64,000 bases of DNA, taken from positions 28,122,392 through 28,186,391 of the forward strand of contig NC_037596.1 of the NCBI RefSeq assembly GCF_003073045.1, given 5' to 3'. This document shows, in pieces, positions 45,528 through 58,450 of this stretch. Position 1 is the first letter of the stretch, and each line of letters starts with the position of its first letter. The stretch is from Pomacea canaliculata. Lineage: Eukaryota > Mollusca > Gastropoda > Architaenioglossa > Ampullariidae. A program made the translations under genes and the position numbers. A model generated the notes under the pieces. That model had not been told where the DNA came from, ran no database searches, and saw nothing but the letters and a program-made list of their open reading frames with translations.

Positions 45528-46532
45528 TAAACGCAGTTGTTAAAGTGCTCTGAGTGCTATGTCGAGATTGTTCACATATTAACGAAGTTTTCGCCATCCC
45601 TAAAACATATACCAAGGAATTTTTACTGCAATAATACACCACAAAAAATTGATATAAAATTGCTAATAAATATTTTGTCTAGATTATACTCAGACTTTTG
45701 AATTGTGCTGGGGGTATTTTTTAACTAGACACTTTTCTATCCATAAAGTGAGTGATTCTTAAGCTATTAAGTGACCTGCGAGCATAGTTATAATAATATG
45801 TAAGGAGATGTTTTACTGTGAAAAAATGATATTGTGGGATTTGAGATAAAAAGGTTTGACATGACTGTAGTGTATTTGGAAACCGCTTAATTTGAAACTC
45901 TTAATTTTACAATTTATTTGTATTACTTCCTATAGACTTTTCCTTCTAGAGAGTCATTAGCATCTCAGTGTCAGAGGACTTCTAATGTGTGACAGTATGG
46001 CAAATAGTTGATCGCAACCAAAGAGGAGACTCTCACCATGGATTATGAACATTTATAAAACGTATTATAATATCACCACAATAGGTAAATGTCAAGTGGT
46101 ACAGCAGAAATACCACGTCATCGGATTTTCCTGATGTTCTTAAATTACACCTGTACTGACAGTTTGATTAAATGATCATGACAAATGCTGGCTATTGTGG
46201 TAGCATGCACGGTGGTTTGTTTTGTATTAACTGCAACTTTCATAGGTCTGACATGAGCGAATATTTTCCCAGTTCTAACTTGTTCTTACTGATGTTTTCC
46301 ACTTGCTGATACTTTACGGTGTCTCGCTGCAACATCTGTTAACACTGCTTTAAAATTAAATTGTCAACTGTTCAAGGCTGTATGTAATTAAGATAAAATC
46401 GCACTTTCTTCATTCCATAAAAAAATTAGGGGCATGTCGATATGAAAGTATAAAACGATACCACAATGTATTATCACAACATTTATTTCCGCCAAACACC
46501 AACCACTTCTGCACTGATACCATTCTCAATTT
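45528..46532. other. D-E intergenic stretch; no gene seen
   Basis: The first part is similar to the region after gene B up to about 46090. Nothing coding was found. This 1-kb gap occupies the position where the B-C interval holds the 8-kb - strand gene region. Confidence 0.55.
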
Positions 46533-46630
46533 AAAAAATGTAGGGTATGGGTCTTTGCCAGTTACTACACACCTCATACACCTCAACTTACTTCCTGATC
46601 TAGAAGCCGACCTGTCAGGTCACCGAGCTA
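46533..46630 (+). promoter_or_regulatory. Conserved upstream block of gene E
   Basis: AAAATGTAGGGTATGG, GCCAGTTACTACACACCTCA and CTTACTTCCTGATCTAGAAG match the blocks upstream of B, C and D, including the ACTTCCTG ETS-type core. It starts about 185 bp before the leader exon. Confidence 0.5.
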
Positions 46631-46716
46631 CTCACAGTACAGTTGATATGACAGTGATATGAACATTACATATATTTTTTTACCAATATCTGGGACTGTA
46701 TCTTAAGTTAGCGAAG

Positions 46717-46776
46717 ATGATGGAGAATGGCCTGTTGGAGTGCTGGATATTTTACGTGTTATTACTTCAACTCAAG
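46717..46776 (+). other. Leader / extra signal-peptide exon of gene E
   Basis: Open from ATG 46717: MMENGLLECWIFYVLLLQLK, then a GTAAGT donor. It resembles the signal exon of F and the leader of C. It ends in phase 0, whereas the mature-domain exon 2 needs phase 1, so direct splicing to E exon 2 would be out of frame. It may serve as an untranslated or remnant leader spliced to the acceptor near 49445. Confidence 0.5.
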
Positions 46777-47655
46777 GTAAGTTCATTGATCTGTTGGCCT
46801 GTTAAAAATTTAGAACACCAACCACCTGCTTATATACATGATCTGTATTAAGAGAAGGGAGATAAATACTGAACTGTAAATACCGAAGGAGTTGCCTCCC
46901 ATCTCCTGCTGGATAGAAATGGGATGAGGATCTTTTTTACCGCACAGCTGTACTGATGATAAAAAAATCAGGTTAAAAACCTGCGTCGAAGAGCCTCATG
47001 ATATTCTATATCACAAATGGGATTAATGGCTATATGTCCTTTAGTTTTTTTTCATCTGTCGGATATTTGATACTGGATGTGATTAATGAGATTAGTATCT
47101 CACGAGAAGTGAATCATGTAAACAAACTGTCAAGGACCAGTCCGTGCCTCCTGTGTTTTTCAAACTGTTTAACCCTTGGTGGCTCAGTGACTAAATGTAT
47201 GTTTGTCGAGTGTTATTCGAATGTATGAAAATATTAGACTGAAAACTGTTAAAAGCGTGACCAAGGTGTTTAGTGAACATGTTCATCGGTAGCTTTGGCC
47301 AGACAGAGGTGTAGAATGTAACTCAGCCCAAAAATACAGAGAAAGAAGACGTGCTGAGTCACGAGAGAGATTTGTCTGTTGTGAAGAGTAGTGTCCATCG
47401 ACGATGGATACCGCGTGGTACTCACCCGTTTATGGAGTAACCTCGTCTAGACGAGGTATGACAACTTTTGTCGGGTTTTTGTTCATGGCAATACAACTTA
47501 TGGTTCTCTAACACAGATACCAGAAGCTGGTAGTAGAGAAGCAGCCAGCGTTTGAATAGCCATCAGCAACCGTAACATGTGAAAAAGGAGACAGATGATG
47601 AGGACAACACTACTCAATCTTTGAAAAAAAATTGAACAAACATCCTGTAACGAAC

Positions 47656-47809
47656 CTTAACGAATTGTGCCCAGTTGCCAGCTATGATTTTCGTGAAGAA
47701 CCAGGAGGTACCAGACTGAATTCGCTGTTCTTCATGCAACACTTCTTTAACAGGCAGAGGACGTAACAAAAAGAAAGCCAAATTCTGCGCTGCTGAAGCA
47801 GCCATGTAA
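47656..47809 (+). pseudogene. dsRNA-binding-domain fragment in the loop of the inverted duplication
   Basis: One frame reads LNELCPVASYDFREEPGG, and a second, after an AACAG acceptor-like site or frame change, reads GRGRNKKKAKFCAAEAAM then stop. The second part matches the hallmark end of dsRNA-binding domains (G-x-G-x-x-KK-x-AK-x-x-AA-x-A-M/L), and the first fits the start of the fold. The domain is disrupted and no catalytic partner is visible, so it is a gene fragment. The parent gene is not identified. Confidence 0.55.
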
Positions 47810-48298
47810 GAGATGCTTGGTTTCAGCTTTGATGAAAACTTTAAAACACGATGTCACCAAACTGTCAAGGCTCAGGTAGCACTACAACACACTCGCACCA
47901 GACTAAATACGCGTTCTTAAAAAAAAACAACACAAAAATGATTGCCTGAGGCTGTCCAAATAATGTTATAAAGTTGTTGAGTGGCTCGAGGACTTTATAC
48001 ACTACCTGACACAGAAGCATAAATAATCATTCGCCTCAGCCACTCTGCTTCTACTGGCGACACACAGTTTAGGATAACTACAATAATTCATCCAAATGTT
48101 ATAAAGTACGAAGTTCCGGCTCTTATCATCTTATCGTTGATAATTGCATTAGCAGTCTTGACAGCCTGGAATACTCTACTTACAGTTCACTGCTTTTCAC
48201 ATGTCTCGTAGCAATAATCCACAAACATGAATAGCACACACCCTGGTCACACACAGGCCATACACACTGGTCACACTCTGGCCGGACACAAGGGTCAC

Positions 48299-48678
48299 AG
48301 GAGAGGTCCCTCAGTGACGTCACGGAGCTCGTAGCTCACGCGGAGCCAAACCGTGATCCCGGAATGGTCCTGTGGTTTTTCTTCTTTCCAGTAGACTTCC
48401 AGCTCTTGTAGTCCATACTCTTGAAACCTGTAACTCAAAGTTACACTATACTTCTATTTTCAACCATATTCTCTAATCCACGCAACTTCCTCTCATACGT
48501 TCGTTCTTTAAAATTTACGTAAGTTGTATTACCATAAACAAAAACCCAACAAAAAGATGTCATACCTCGTCTAGGCGAGGGTAGGTGAGTTGGAAGCTGA
48601 GTGAAAGCCTCCCCTCCACCGGCGTGTTAAACTCGGGCTGCTCTGGTACTCTCACTTCCAGAAAACACAACCAGTAAT
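48299..48678 (-). pseudogene. Two exon-like segments of an unrecognised gene, in the inverted duplication
   Basis: On the - strand, 48678-48566 reads FLEVRVPEQPEFNTPVEG and LSLSFQLTYPRLDE before a GTATGA donor. After an acceptor near 48428, FQEYGLQELEVYWKEEK and HSGITVWLRVSYELRD lead to a stop. Both look like real protein by composition, but their phases do not match across the apparent intron. Family not recognised. The first segment overlaps the right arm of the inverted repeat. Confidence 0.4.
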
Positions 48679-50279
48679 GTACATCCACCGTGGTAGTAGT
48701 ACATCCACCGTAGTACATTCACAGTAATATGTCCAGAAATATCGCGGCCAAACCTATCGGTGAACAGTGTTCACTAAACTCTTTGTCACGTTTTTAACAT
48801 TTTTCAGTCTAATATTTTCATACATTCCACATACACTCGACAAACACGTTTAGTCACTGAGCCACCAAGGGGTTAAACAGTTCGAAAAACACCGGAGGCA
48901 CGGACTGGTCCGTGACACAACAACTGACTGTGTGTTTTGAGTGTTTAAGATTATTTTAAAAAAATATTCTTTTTACTTTTATTTGCTTGCCAGCAACAGT
49001 CCATGTAGCTACACAAGGAAAACAGCCTTGGTGCTGGCAAAGAAAGTAATTATTAAATAATTAAAATAACATTTCCATTAGATTTGAATCGATTTTAAAT
49101 GACATCGAATGAAATCCTTTCTAATAAATATGTCAAACAGTCAGTCTTAAAATATTTTGAAAACTTTTATTAAAGTGTAATGAGATTGAAGAGTTAGCAT
49201 TGCCAGCATAATAAGAAAGACATATCCTATATGAAACGTTCGTTTCGAATTTGTCAAGTCTTAACACCAATGTTGTCAGCTAATTTCGCGAAATGAATTC
49301 AGTAAAAACTCTTTTTAACAAACAGTTTTGGCCCTATTATGTGTGTCTGGTTCAAGTTAACTATGAAGGTAAACATCCTCTCTCGCCCCAATAATATAAT
49401 AATGGTAAGTATAAATCACGTTTACTATTTTTTAAATTTCTTCAGTTGAGGTATGGTCCTCACTATGATTTTCATCAGACGACCCCTAGAATGGCGAAAA
49501 AATTACTGAAGTATTTTCCTGCTGCTTGTGTTGGTGAGATTAAGCCAAGGTAAGTTGACATATCAACCATAACTTGTATTAGTAGGAATACGTATTCAAC
49601 ACTATCCACCTGTACGAACACAACTGATACAAAGTGCATTTTCCATTTTCTTCTATGCAGGCAAATCTTCCCAACGTCTATAACTGCTTTTGTGTGAAAA
49701 CCAGTAGGCAAGGTAAACACTCTCAGGAAATGAGATTGAGAGGAGGAGGGATGATAAAAGAAAAGATTTTTGTATCCTAAGCAACAAGGCGCAAATAGAA
49801 GGATGGGTGGTCAACCTTTCGACGGTTCCAGACCCAGTTTGGTCCCTCGACTGAAGGTAAACTGGACAGTTTACTGGTCTTACAAGGTATCCTCTTCTTT
49901 CTTTTTTTATGTCTTCCTTTTGGAAAAATAGAACTGGGGCTATTTCCATGGTGAACGAAGCTCGCGTCTCTATCTGATGTAGAAAATGGCGCAGACGTCA
50001 GGCCCTACAGACCTCTGAAGCTTCTGGAAGTTGTTACAAATTTTCTGGAGATTATTGGCATACGTATATACAACAAAGAAAGGACGGAGACAGGAAATGA
50101 ATCTTTGATCGCTTGCTGGAGAAACCCACGTGTCAGTCTGAGTGCTCGGGGTGTAGGGTTGAGGGCTGGGAATTACCGGGGTGTACTACAGTCGTGTAGG
50201 TCCGTGACCTGTGTGAGGTCGGACGGTTGGACGGTTGGACGGATTTTATGACAGCCGGTACTCCTTCATATTTCTTCAG

Positions 50280-50500
50280 TAAGAGACATCAGGAGTTACT
50301 GGGTAAATGAGGAAAATTATTCCTGGCGCTATTACATCTGCTCTTCTGACCAAAATGCAGATGTCTATAATGCACGAATGTGGCTGCGAGGAAATATTTG
50401 TGAGGGGATTAGGTGTCTCTGTTACTACTTAGATGTAGCAGACGACTGTGTCAATAAAAACACTGTGAGAGAGGCCCTGGAGGGACAAGCCAAGGAGTAA
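50280..50500 (+). CDS. Orphan Cys-containing exon in intron 1 of gene E, ends in stop
   Basis: After a TTTCTTCAG acceptor, 221 bases stay open to TAA 50498-50500 and look coding: RSYWVNEENYSWRYYICSSD, ARMWLRGNICEGIRCLCYY, then DDCVNKNTVREALEG. It enters in phase 1, the phase at which the signal-peptide exons of this family end, so it could be an alternative terminal second exon giving a small secreted protein of about 73 residues with five cysteines. It could also be the last exon of a lost gene. I do not recognise the family, and C intron 1 has no obvious counterpart. Confidence 0.45.
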
Positions 50501-53500
50501 CATGGGAGATGGAGGACTTCACTCATTGCCAAGGAACATTAAACTGTAATATGTTTTATTTTCCTGCACGCTTTCTGTGTTCCATCGACGCTTTTTCCAC
50601 GACGGATTTTGTTTTGTCGACGCATTCTTATTTAGTGATTGTTAATGCAAAAAATCTTATAAAGATATAAAAACAGAGTATTACATCTTACATATTACTT
50701 ACTCCAAAACATGTGTGTTCTAAAATGACTCTCAGAAAAGCAGTCATCTGAGAATCGCAGAGTTAGCATAATTATGAATAACATAATTTGTAGTGCATTT
50801 TATTGTGTGGAAGCGAACGAAATGCCTTCTGATTAAAGACTAATAACAAAACGACATCTCACCTTACAACGAAGAAACAACAATTGCAGCAAACATTTGA
50901 CATTGAGGCAATAGAAGTGCATGTTCAAAGATGATTAAATGAAGGGAGAGAAGAGCGATATCAAATACCGATATCAAACAGTATGATAATACTTGCAGGA
51001 TGAAACAGACTATAGAATTATCTTATAAATTCTTTAAAGGTAGTTTAAAATGATATTTTATTAAAGTTTATTTCGAACAAAGGTGTTTGAGATTAGGGTG
51101 AAAATCGGGGGACATCGTGTACCGCAAAAGAGACAAACAAGCAATTATTTGTTGATTTTGTTTCCCAGGAAATCTGACATCAGTGTGTGGTACCAGTGAC
51201 AGTTACTGGGAGGTGCACAGTAATAAACAAAATAACACCTTCACCTGCACGGGGCTGTCAGCACAAACACATACCAGTGGGATCGCTGGGAGCCTGTCAC
51301 AGGTGTTAGCACCTATCTTGGTGAATGTCCGCCGTTAGCAGCAGACGGAAGTCAGTCTGTGTGTAAAAGACCAGTCAGCCCCACTTTTATACCAAGCAGA
51401 ATGTCTGATGACACAGGTGTGATGCTTATTAATCCTGTAATAAATCCAGTATATACTCCCTTATACGATAAAGGTTTACTGCGCTGCACGGCTGTTCGTC
51501 AGAATTTACCTGCTGGAACCGCGGGCTGCCGCCTGGATTACATAGGTAAGGCACTTCATATGTTTGATCTAAACTTTAAATCTAAAAGAGATATTGCAGG
51601 CAACATAAAGCTAGCTTTCTCTAATAAACTACTCAAGAGTAATAAACCATTGGTTTGTAAAATCACAACCAAGAAGAATGAAGAAGAAATGGCGACTCAC
51701 AAGAGAAAGAAAAACACATCTAAGACTATTTCTGACTTCGATCTTTGTCTGTGATAACATTAACAACAATTAACAAATATTCTCTTTTTCTGATTAAGTG
51801 TATGACTTTCTAAACACATTATTTCTTCTTTTTTTTTACAGATGCAGGTGCAAATATATCGTGTACAGTTCAGTTCAGAAACTGGAGTGTGTTTGGTCAG
51901 TGTAGCACAGAAAGAGCTTACTCAGCTCAGAGCAGATACCGGTGTGAATGGATCCAGACTAAAGAGGTGATTTTTGATGCATATATATGGTAATAATAGA
52001 GTTCTTATGAAAATATGTTCCATAAAAACAAGTTATTTAACTGATTCGATAAAAATAGTAGCTTGCTCAAAGGAATCGCCGCTATACAAAATTTGAATCT
52101 TCTCGATGAAATGGCTTTGTTGTACACAATCATTTCATTTATCATCCACAAAATAGTGTTCATAGTTCCAATAACGGATATTCATCTTCTTTTCGTAGAC
52201 ATACATTTTGTTGGAACTAAGAGCAACTGTGTACTGCAAAAGAGGCTAAAATACACTTCCTTAATATCTACCCTGACATGCATTTCTTGTAAAAGTTTGT
52301 AAGAAACATTTCTCGTTGTTTTCAGTCAACAAGAGAAGAGATCCTAGTCGCCAACACATCAATGACAGTTGTGCCTAAGGTCAGTGGATGGAGTAACATG
52401 ACCAGTTACCTGCCACCTGTCGGTCAGTACACTTACCGTGTGACTCTTGTTCCCGGGGAAGTTACAGTCAATCCAAGTTTCATTGGAAGTAACACAATAC
52501 GTAAGTGTTTATATCGAAAGAAGTTCGTGTAAAAGTTTCAAGCTTGACCTGCCATTGACTGAGGCGTACTAGATATAAGAGATCCGTCTTTTGGGTGTGG
52601 CTTTGCTTTAAAAAAATCTATAACATCAGCACAACCCATTATTACACCTCTGTAATCCTTATTTGCCTTTCTTTTATTTATATATATATATTGTCTGTGA
52701 CAGATACACAATTAGTTTCACACATAAACAAAAGTAGAAACTTTTATTTGTTCTTTACATTGATTTCTTTGACAGGTCTCCCCTCCAGTAAACCTTCCCA
52801 CAACTGTCCACAATACATACCAGAAGGTATTAACTTCAGCTGCACGTGTACTGTGAGTGACCTGGGCAGTCCTCCCGGTGAACTACAGTGGAATACAACG
52901 GGATCAGCAGAACTGCGGGTTCTAGCTGTTCATGCTGTGGACACTGGGACACACACCTGTCAGCTCCTGTGGAACAATACAGTCGTGCAGTCCGTGGAGT
53001 ATACCTTGACTGTGGCATGTGAGCTGAGATTTTCTCTTATTCTCCGCCGTTTCTTTGGCACGAAGAAATAATTTACAATCTTCTATGTGTGCACACGCGC
53101 TTGTATAAAATCGTCTGGCTGCTTCCACATATTTAATTTATTTGAGATACCAATATTATAAATGTAATAAACTACCTGGAAGGCGTCAAAAGTTAGTGCG
53201 CTTGCTCAAGAACAAACTGACAAATCCTGAATTTGAAAAATGTTTGTCCACCATTTTCTACCCTTTTATCAAGGAAGGTATTAAGTCTACACTGCATAAC
53301 TTTTTATAGTAATTATATAAAATGTGCGATGTTAGTATTTTCAGACAAGCGTTTGCTTTGATGACTTTAGATATTTTAAATATTGCTCACTTCACACTAT
53401 TGCTACAAGCAGGTAATCAAAGTTTATATCTGATTCATACTGTCCATGTTAAATTATTGATGTCCAAAGTGATAATGTTGTGTAGTTTTATAGCTGTTGT

Positions 53501-56500
53501 ATCACTCAATGAATTAGATCCTAGTGCTTGGTTAATATTATTAACAGATATTTTAACATAAATGTTAAATTTTATGAATGTTCAGATAAGTTTTTAATTA
53601 TACAGACAATTATTTAACAGCTATTAACATTTTATATAAGCATTATCCTTAAGCTAATTAAATTGGTAATTCTTTTGTAAACATAATGAGTCCTTTTGTG
53701 ATTATGATTGCGAGAATGATTAACAAATAAAATGATAGTTCTGGTACAATTTACATTTCCAGATGGACCAAAAACTGTGGCAGCTGTTGTGCTCAACCCC
53801 CAGCCATTTTGATACAAATGGATCACAGGATATAGCCCTCAACTGCTTCGTCTCTGGATCAAATCCACCCTCCACTATCACCTGGATGAGATCAGACAAC
53901 AAGACCATTCTGTGCAACACTCAACTGTGTATCATGACCCCCAGGCCTCCTGATGACGATGGTCTCAAGATTGAATGTCTGGCCACAAACCCTGTCACCA
54001 ACAGAACCAACTCGAGCAGTGTGACACTCGCACTCAACTGTGAGTATTCAGTATCTTCAATCGTACTACATCAAATTTTTTACACATTACGATTTCATAA
54101 CTCATCAAAAAAGCACAACTCCATATATTTTTTTAAAAATAACTATTAACGTTAATTTATATAACACTTTACACTACCATCAAAGGCAGGCTCAAAGTAG
54201 CTGAGAGTAAGTACGATGTTTTTTTATGGAACTTCAACTGTCAATCCTTGGTGGAGTTGCTTAAGTTTTGCAGACAGAAATATGATTCCGTAATGATAAC
54301 TTTTGTTAGAGCATCATGCTAACGGTCACAAACTAGTTTCAGAGAGATGCAAAATGTAAACCTATCAGACCTGAGTGTACTCTGTTTTTTTTTCTCTGTT
54401 ATTATCTTGCTACTAACAACTTCTTCTCTATAATAACTTATTAATGAATTTTGGAATTAGCAGCCCGTTAAACTAGTTAGACATACATATTAACAGAAAT
54501 AAACTGAATGAATCTGATGTTGTGTGTTATGTAGGGTCTGTTAAAGAATATTTTTTAGGTAAAAGCAACTAATAATTTTGAAAGCACCATTATCGTCAAC
54601 AGTGCTTTGATATTTGGTTTGTTTTCTGTAGACCCCCCTACATCACCGCCAGTGATCACAGGAAACCCGTCTCCATGAGGACCAGCCTGTGTATGAGGGA
54701 GACAGCTTCACTCTAACATGTACAGTACGAGGCGGTAAACCTTCTAACGCAACTGTCATAACGTTTACCTGCCCCAACAGGACCGACACACCTGACAGCA
54801 GCTTGAACTCCTCCGGTGTCACCAGCAGCTTGACCTTTGATCCCGTTACTTCTTATAACCATGGCAACTGCAGCTGTACCGCCGCGTGGAAAAGTTATGA
54901 CTGGTATACACAGAAATCCTGGTGGAAGATACATGTTTATAGTAAGTTGCAGAATACCGAAATAATTTCTGACTGCAAATTTACGATCATTTTGTAAGAA
55001 TTTCCTTTTTTTTTTTTTTGATGTATTCTGCTCTGCTTAATTTTTTTTATTTATTACACAAAAATCGCTCATCATACAGTCACGAAAGTAAAACTAAGGC
55101 AGTAAATTTCTCCTGTTTTTTTGAGGAATGAATATGAGATTGGATGGAATTTTTGTGTCAAAAGCTGGATAAGCCCTGCCATCTCGACACTTAATGAGAA
55201 ATACCAAAGTTTTAAGCTTTAGTAACTCATTACTTAAAAATATTTGTAAAACAGCTCAATCTTTTCGCAAGTAGTACAGAAGACACTGAAATACTTTCTT
55301 TTCCTTAAACGTCTCTTTCTTTGCCGTTTTTCTGAAAGGGTTTCTTGTAAAGTGTTTTCTTTTAATCAAACTTTTCATCTTAGACATTTTAGTGTTGAAA
55401 AATAACAAATGTGTATCTATTTATCTTAGTTGGTTTTTCTTTTAAAAAAAGTAATTTAAAGCTCGCACATTTATTGTAACAGTGTTCGAGTATAATTACT
55501 ATCTATAATCAAGCATCATATCAGTTTTCCATCAGCAAAAATTCAAACTATTTTATTATAATGATATTTTATATTCTACTTTTTTTTCAAAAATGACCAT
55601 TGTCATCTATGTTCCAGCCTCTCCATCTATTCCAGTAATTTTCCCTGTCAGTGACACACCAGGAACACCTGTGTATCCTTTCATGGCGGGTACCTCAGGT
55701 AGACTTGGGTGTAGAAGCAATCAGACAGGTCGACCGGAAGCCACCTACAGCTGGCCTGTTCCCGCTACAGGTCAGGCTTCAGGTAGTAACCTGACTTTCT
55801 ACAACCTGTCGAGAGAAGATAACGGGAGAACAGTGAAGTGCAGGGCCAGCAACGATTACACAGAGAACAAGCGGCCTGTTGATGATGCTACTCTTGTCCT
55901 ACAGGTCTACTGTGAGTCTTTCGTATATTTCGAAGTTTAAAAGAGGTACAAGTTCTTTCTTTTATTGACTTTATTGACTTTAAATGAAGGAAACACTGGT
56001 AGGGTAAAATTTGGATCTCGGACATGTGAGGCTAAGAACCTTTTGAAACATGAACATAGATATTATGTCTTTCAGTAAAACATATTTTATTTCGAAGTAA
56101 TTTGAACCGAATTCGAAAATTGAAAGAGAGTGTGTATACATACATGATATACTTCGCTTTATACATCTCTGAACAGTAATTTTCCCATTTTTGGCTAAAT
56201 CATATTTATGCTAATATGTGGCAAATTGTGTGACACTTGTTCTCTTTATTTTGATTAGATGAGCCTGTCATCAGCTTCACACGTTTTTCCGATGGAAATG
56301 ATTGTGTCGAGGTCTCCAGTCTGTCTCATTACAAACAGTGTGTTGTTGCCGAAGGAAAAAGGATTCACATCAACTGTACTGCTGACAGCAACCCATCCCC
56401 TTTATCATTCCTGTGGCTGAGTCAAAACAAAGATGTCTACTCTAACTCAAGCGAGCTGCTAATCACATCTGCTGACCACACCATCCATAACGGTGACTAC

Positions 56501-58450
56501 AACTGTACAGTGGTCACGAAACAAGTGAGCACCGACAGCCGGCTTCCTCTAACATCTTTTGCCATACTGACTGTTATTGTTGGTTGTAAGTAGAAATTAA
56601 ACTTATCCACTAATATTATTACATTATCGATACATAAATATAACATCTTTTTCACATAGTATCATCGGCAATGCAATGTTTATGTCTGCAGACTCTCCCA
56701 GTGTCCTGGACTTTAACATAAACAACGTGGATGACATGACTGTGAATGTTCAGGATAAATCTCGTGTGGACATGCAGTGCCTTTGTAATGGTAGACCTGC
56801 TCCAACCATTCGACTAATTAACGTTTCAAATCCAGAACAACTTTTAAGCCAAAGTCAACCTACAGACATCTTTGCTAACGAGCAGAGTTCAAAGGTCAAC
56901 TTCAGCATTGAGCAAGTTCCGTGTGAAGCTTCCGGAGTCTACAGATGTGATGTCAACAACAGCCTTGGACAGGACAGTAGGAGTCGAACGCTGCTTGTGT
57001 ATTGTAAGCACTTGTTAATAATGTTTCTCTTTTTATATCAAAGACATTGGTGTTCTCAGAATATTATACAGTTTCATTAACATTGTAAGCGTCTTTACTA
57101 TTGGTAAATGTGTCTCATGAATTGACTGCATTGGAAATGAATAATTAAATGTTTAATAGATGCAGACCTTACACATGTTCTATACTTATTAGACGATATG
57201 AAATTTTCTTTTCAAACATTAGTAGCAGAGAGGATTTAATAGAACTGATTGTTGAAGCTAGGGTGTTTGTACTGGAGCAAAAAGACATATTTTCAAACTA
57301 TTGATAAATATTTACATAAATGACAACGTATGATTTGCAGGTGCTCCCAGAGGAATATTTGGTGATCAAGATGTAAATATAACTAGTGGGGAGCTTACTG
57401 TTAGAATGACTGCATACCCCACGCCGATGGTCAAGAAAATAACATTTCTTGGAAACAACAAAAGTTTAGATGGAGAACCAGTGAAGGAAAATACTTTCAA
57501 TGTGCAATGTTCTGCCAGCTCGTTAGCCCCAGCTGCGGTCACCTGCAATATTAAAATGATGATGATAACAAACAACAACGAGGGATTTTACAGAATTATT
57601 TTCAGCAACAGTTTTGGAGATCTCTCTTTCACCTTTTTTGTCAAAGGTAATTGCATTTATTTGTGAGACACGCTAAAAGTCTCACACACTCCCACTCTCT
57701 CACATGTCAGCTTTATATTATGAGCAGAAATATAGTGATAGGTCATTTCGATTCAAACGAGAAAATTATATTGGAAAGGGGTTATTTTTTTAAATAGAGA
57801 TGCTCTCACGCACAACTGAATAACATTTTTCCCAAACACTGACATTATTTGTTATTAACAATTTATATTGGAATTTGTAATCCATCAACAAAAATCGTTA
57901 ATGAAAAATTGTATTTTTGTTTTGTCAAACGATCATCTTGCTGGCTATAAGTTAACCTTTATAAAATGACCCCTAAATAAGGTAATAATTTTTATTAGCC
58001 TTTTAATAAAATTTTCAGATAGTAAAGACCAAGACAAGGATCAGGAAAAAGGACCTAACATTCCAGCAATAGTTGGTGGAAGTTTTGCTGTTTTCATAAT
58101 AGTTGTCGGGATTATTGTTACCGCATTTGTAGTGCAGCGTTACAGAAGTAAGTCTCCGATGAACACTAATTTGCATAAGAAAATAAAAAGTGAACAGCAA
58201 GTCTGTCTTGCAACGAAAGAAATTTACCTTATTTAAAGATATGTCAAAAAAGGTATTGCATTCAACATTACAAAAAAAGAAGAGTAAATTTATAAAATTT
58301 AAAATAAACATTTTGGTTTAGAAAAAGAAAACAATTATCCTTCTTTTCATTTATTTATAAATGCATCAGTCTTTACAAGATTTATAACAATCTGCACAAT
58401 TTTATAAATGCTGCCAGACATAAACATGTTTAAAGTTTTATCTTTTACAG

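Larger units (their letters stand above)
47133..48919. repeat. 1.8-kb inverted duplication in the 5' region of gene E
   Basis: The left arm (47133-47300 and 47436-47510) matches the reverse complement of the right arm (48745-48917 and 48505-48580). Landmarks are GGACCAGTCCGTGCCTCC, ATGAAAATATTAGACTGAAA and CCTCGTCTAGACGAGG on the left. Between 47300 and 47436 the left arm has diverged or lost sequence. The corresponding region of gene C has no such insertion. It may be a foldback-type element or an inverted duplication of host gene pieces; a transcript through it could form a hairpin. Confidence 0.65.

Noticed and set aside
47614-47805. 63-codon - strand open frame in the inverted duplication
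   Set aside because: The dsRNA-binding-domain signature is on the opposite strand; this is its antisense.
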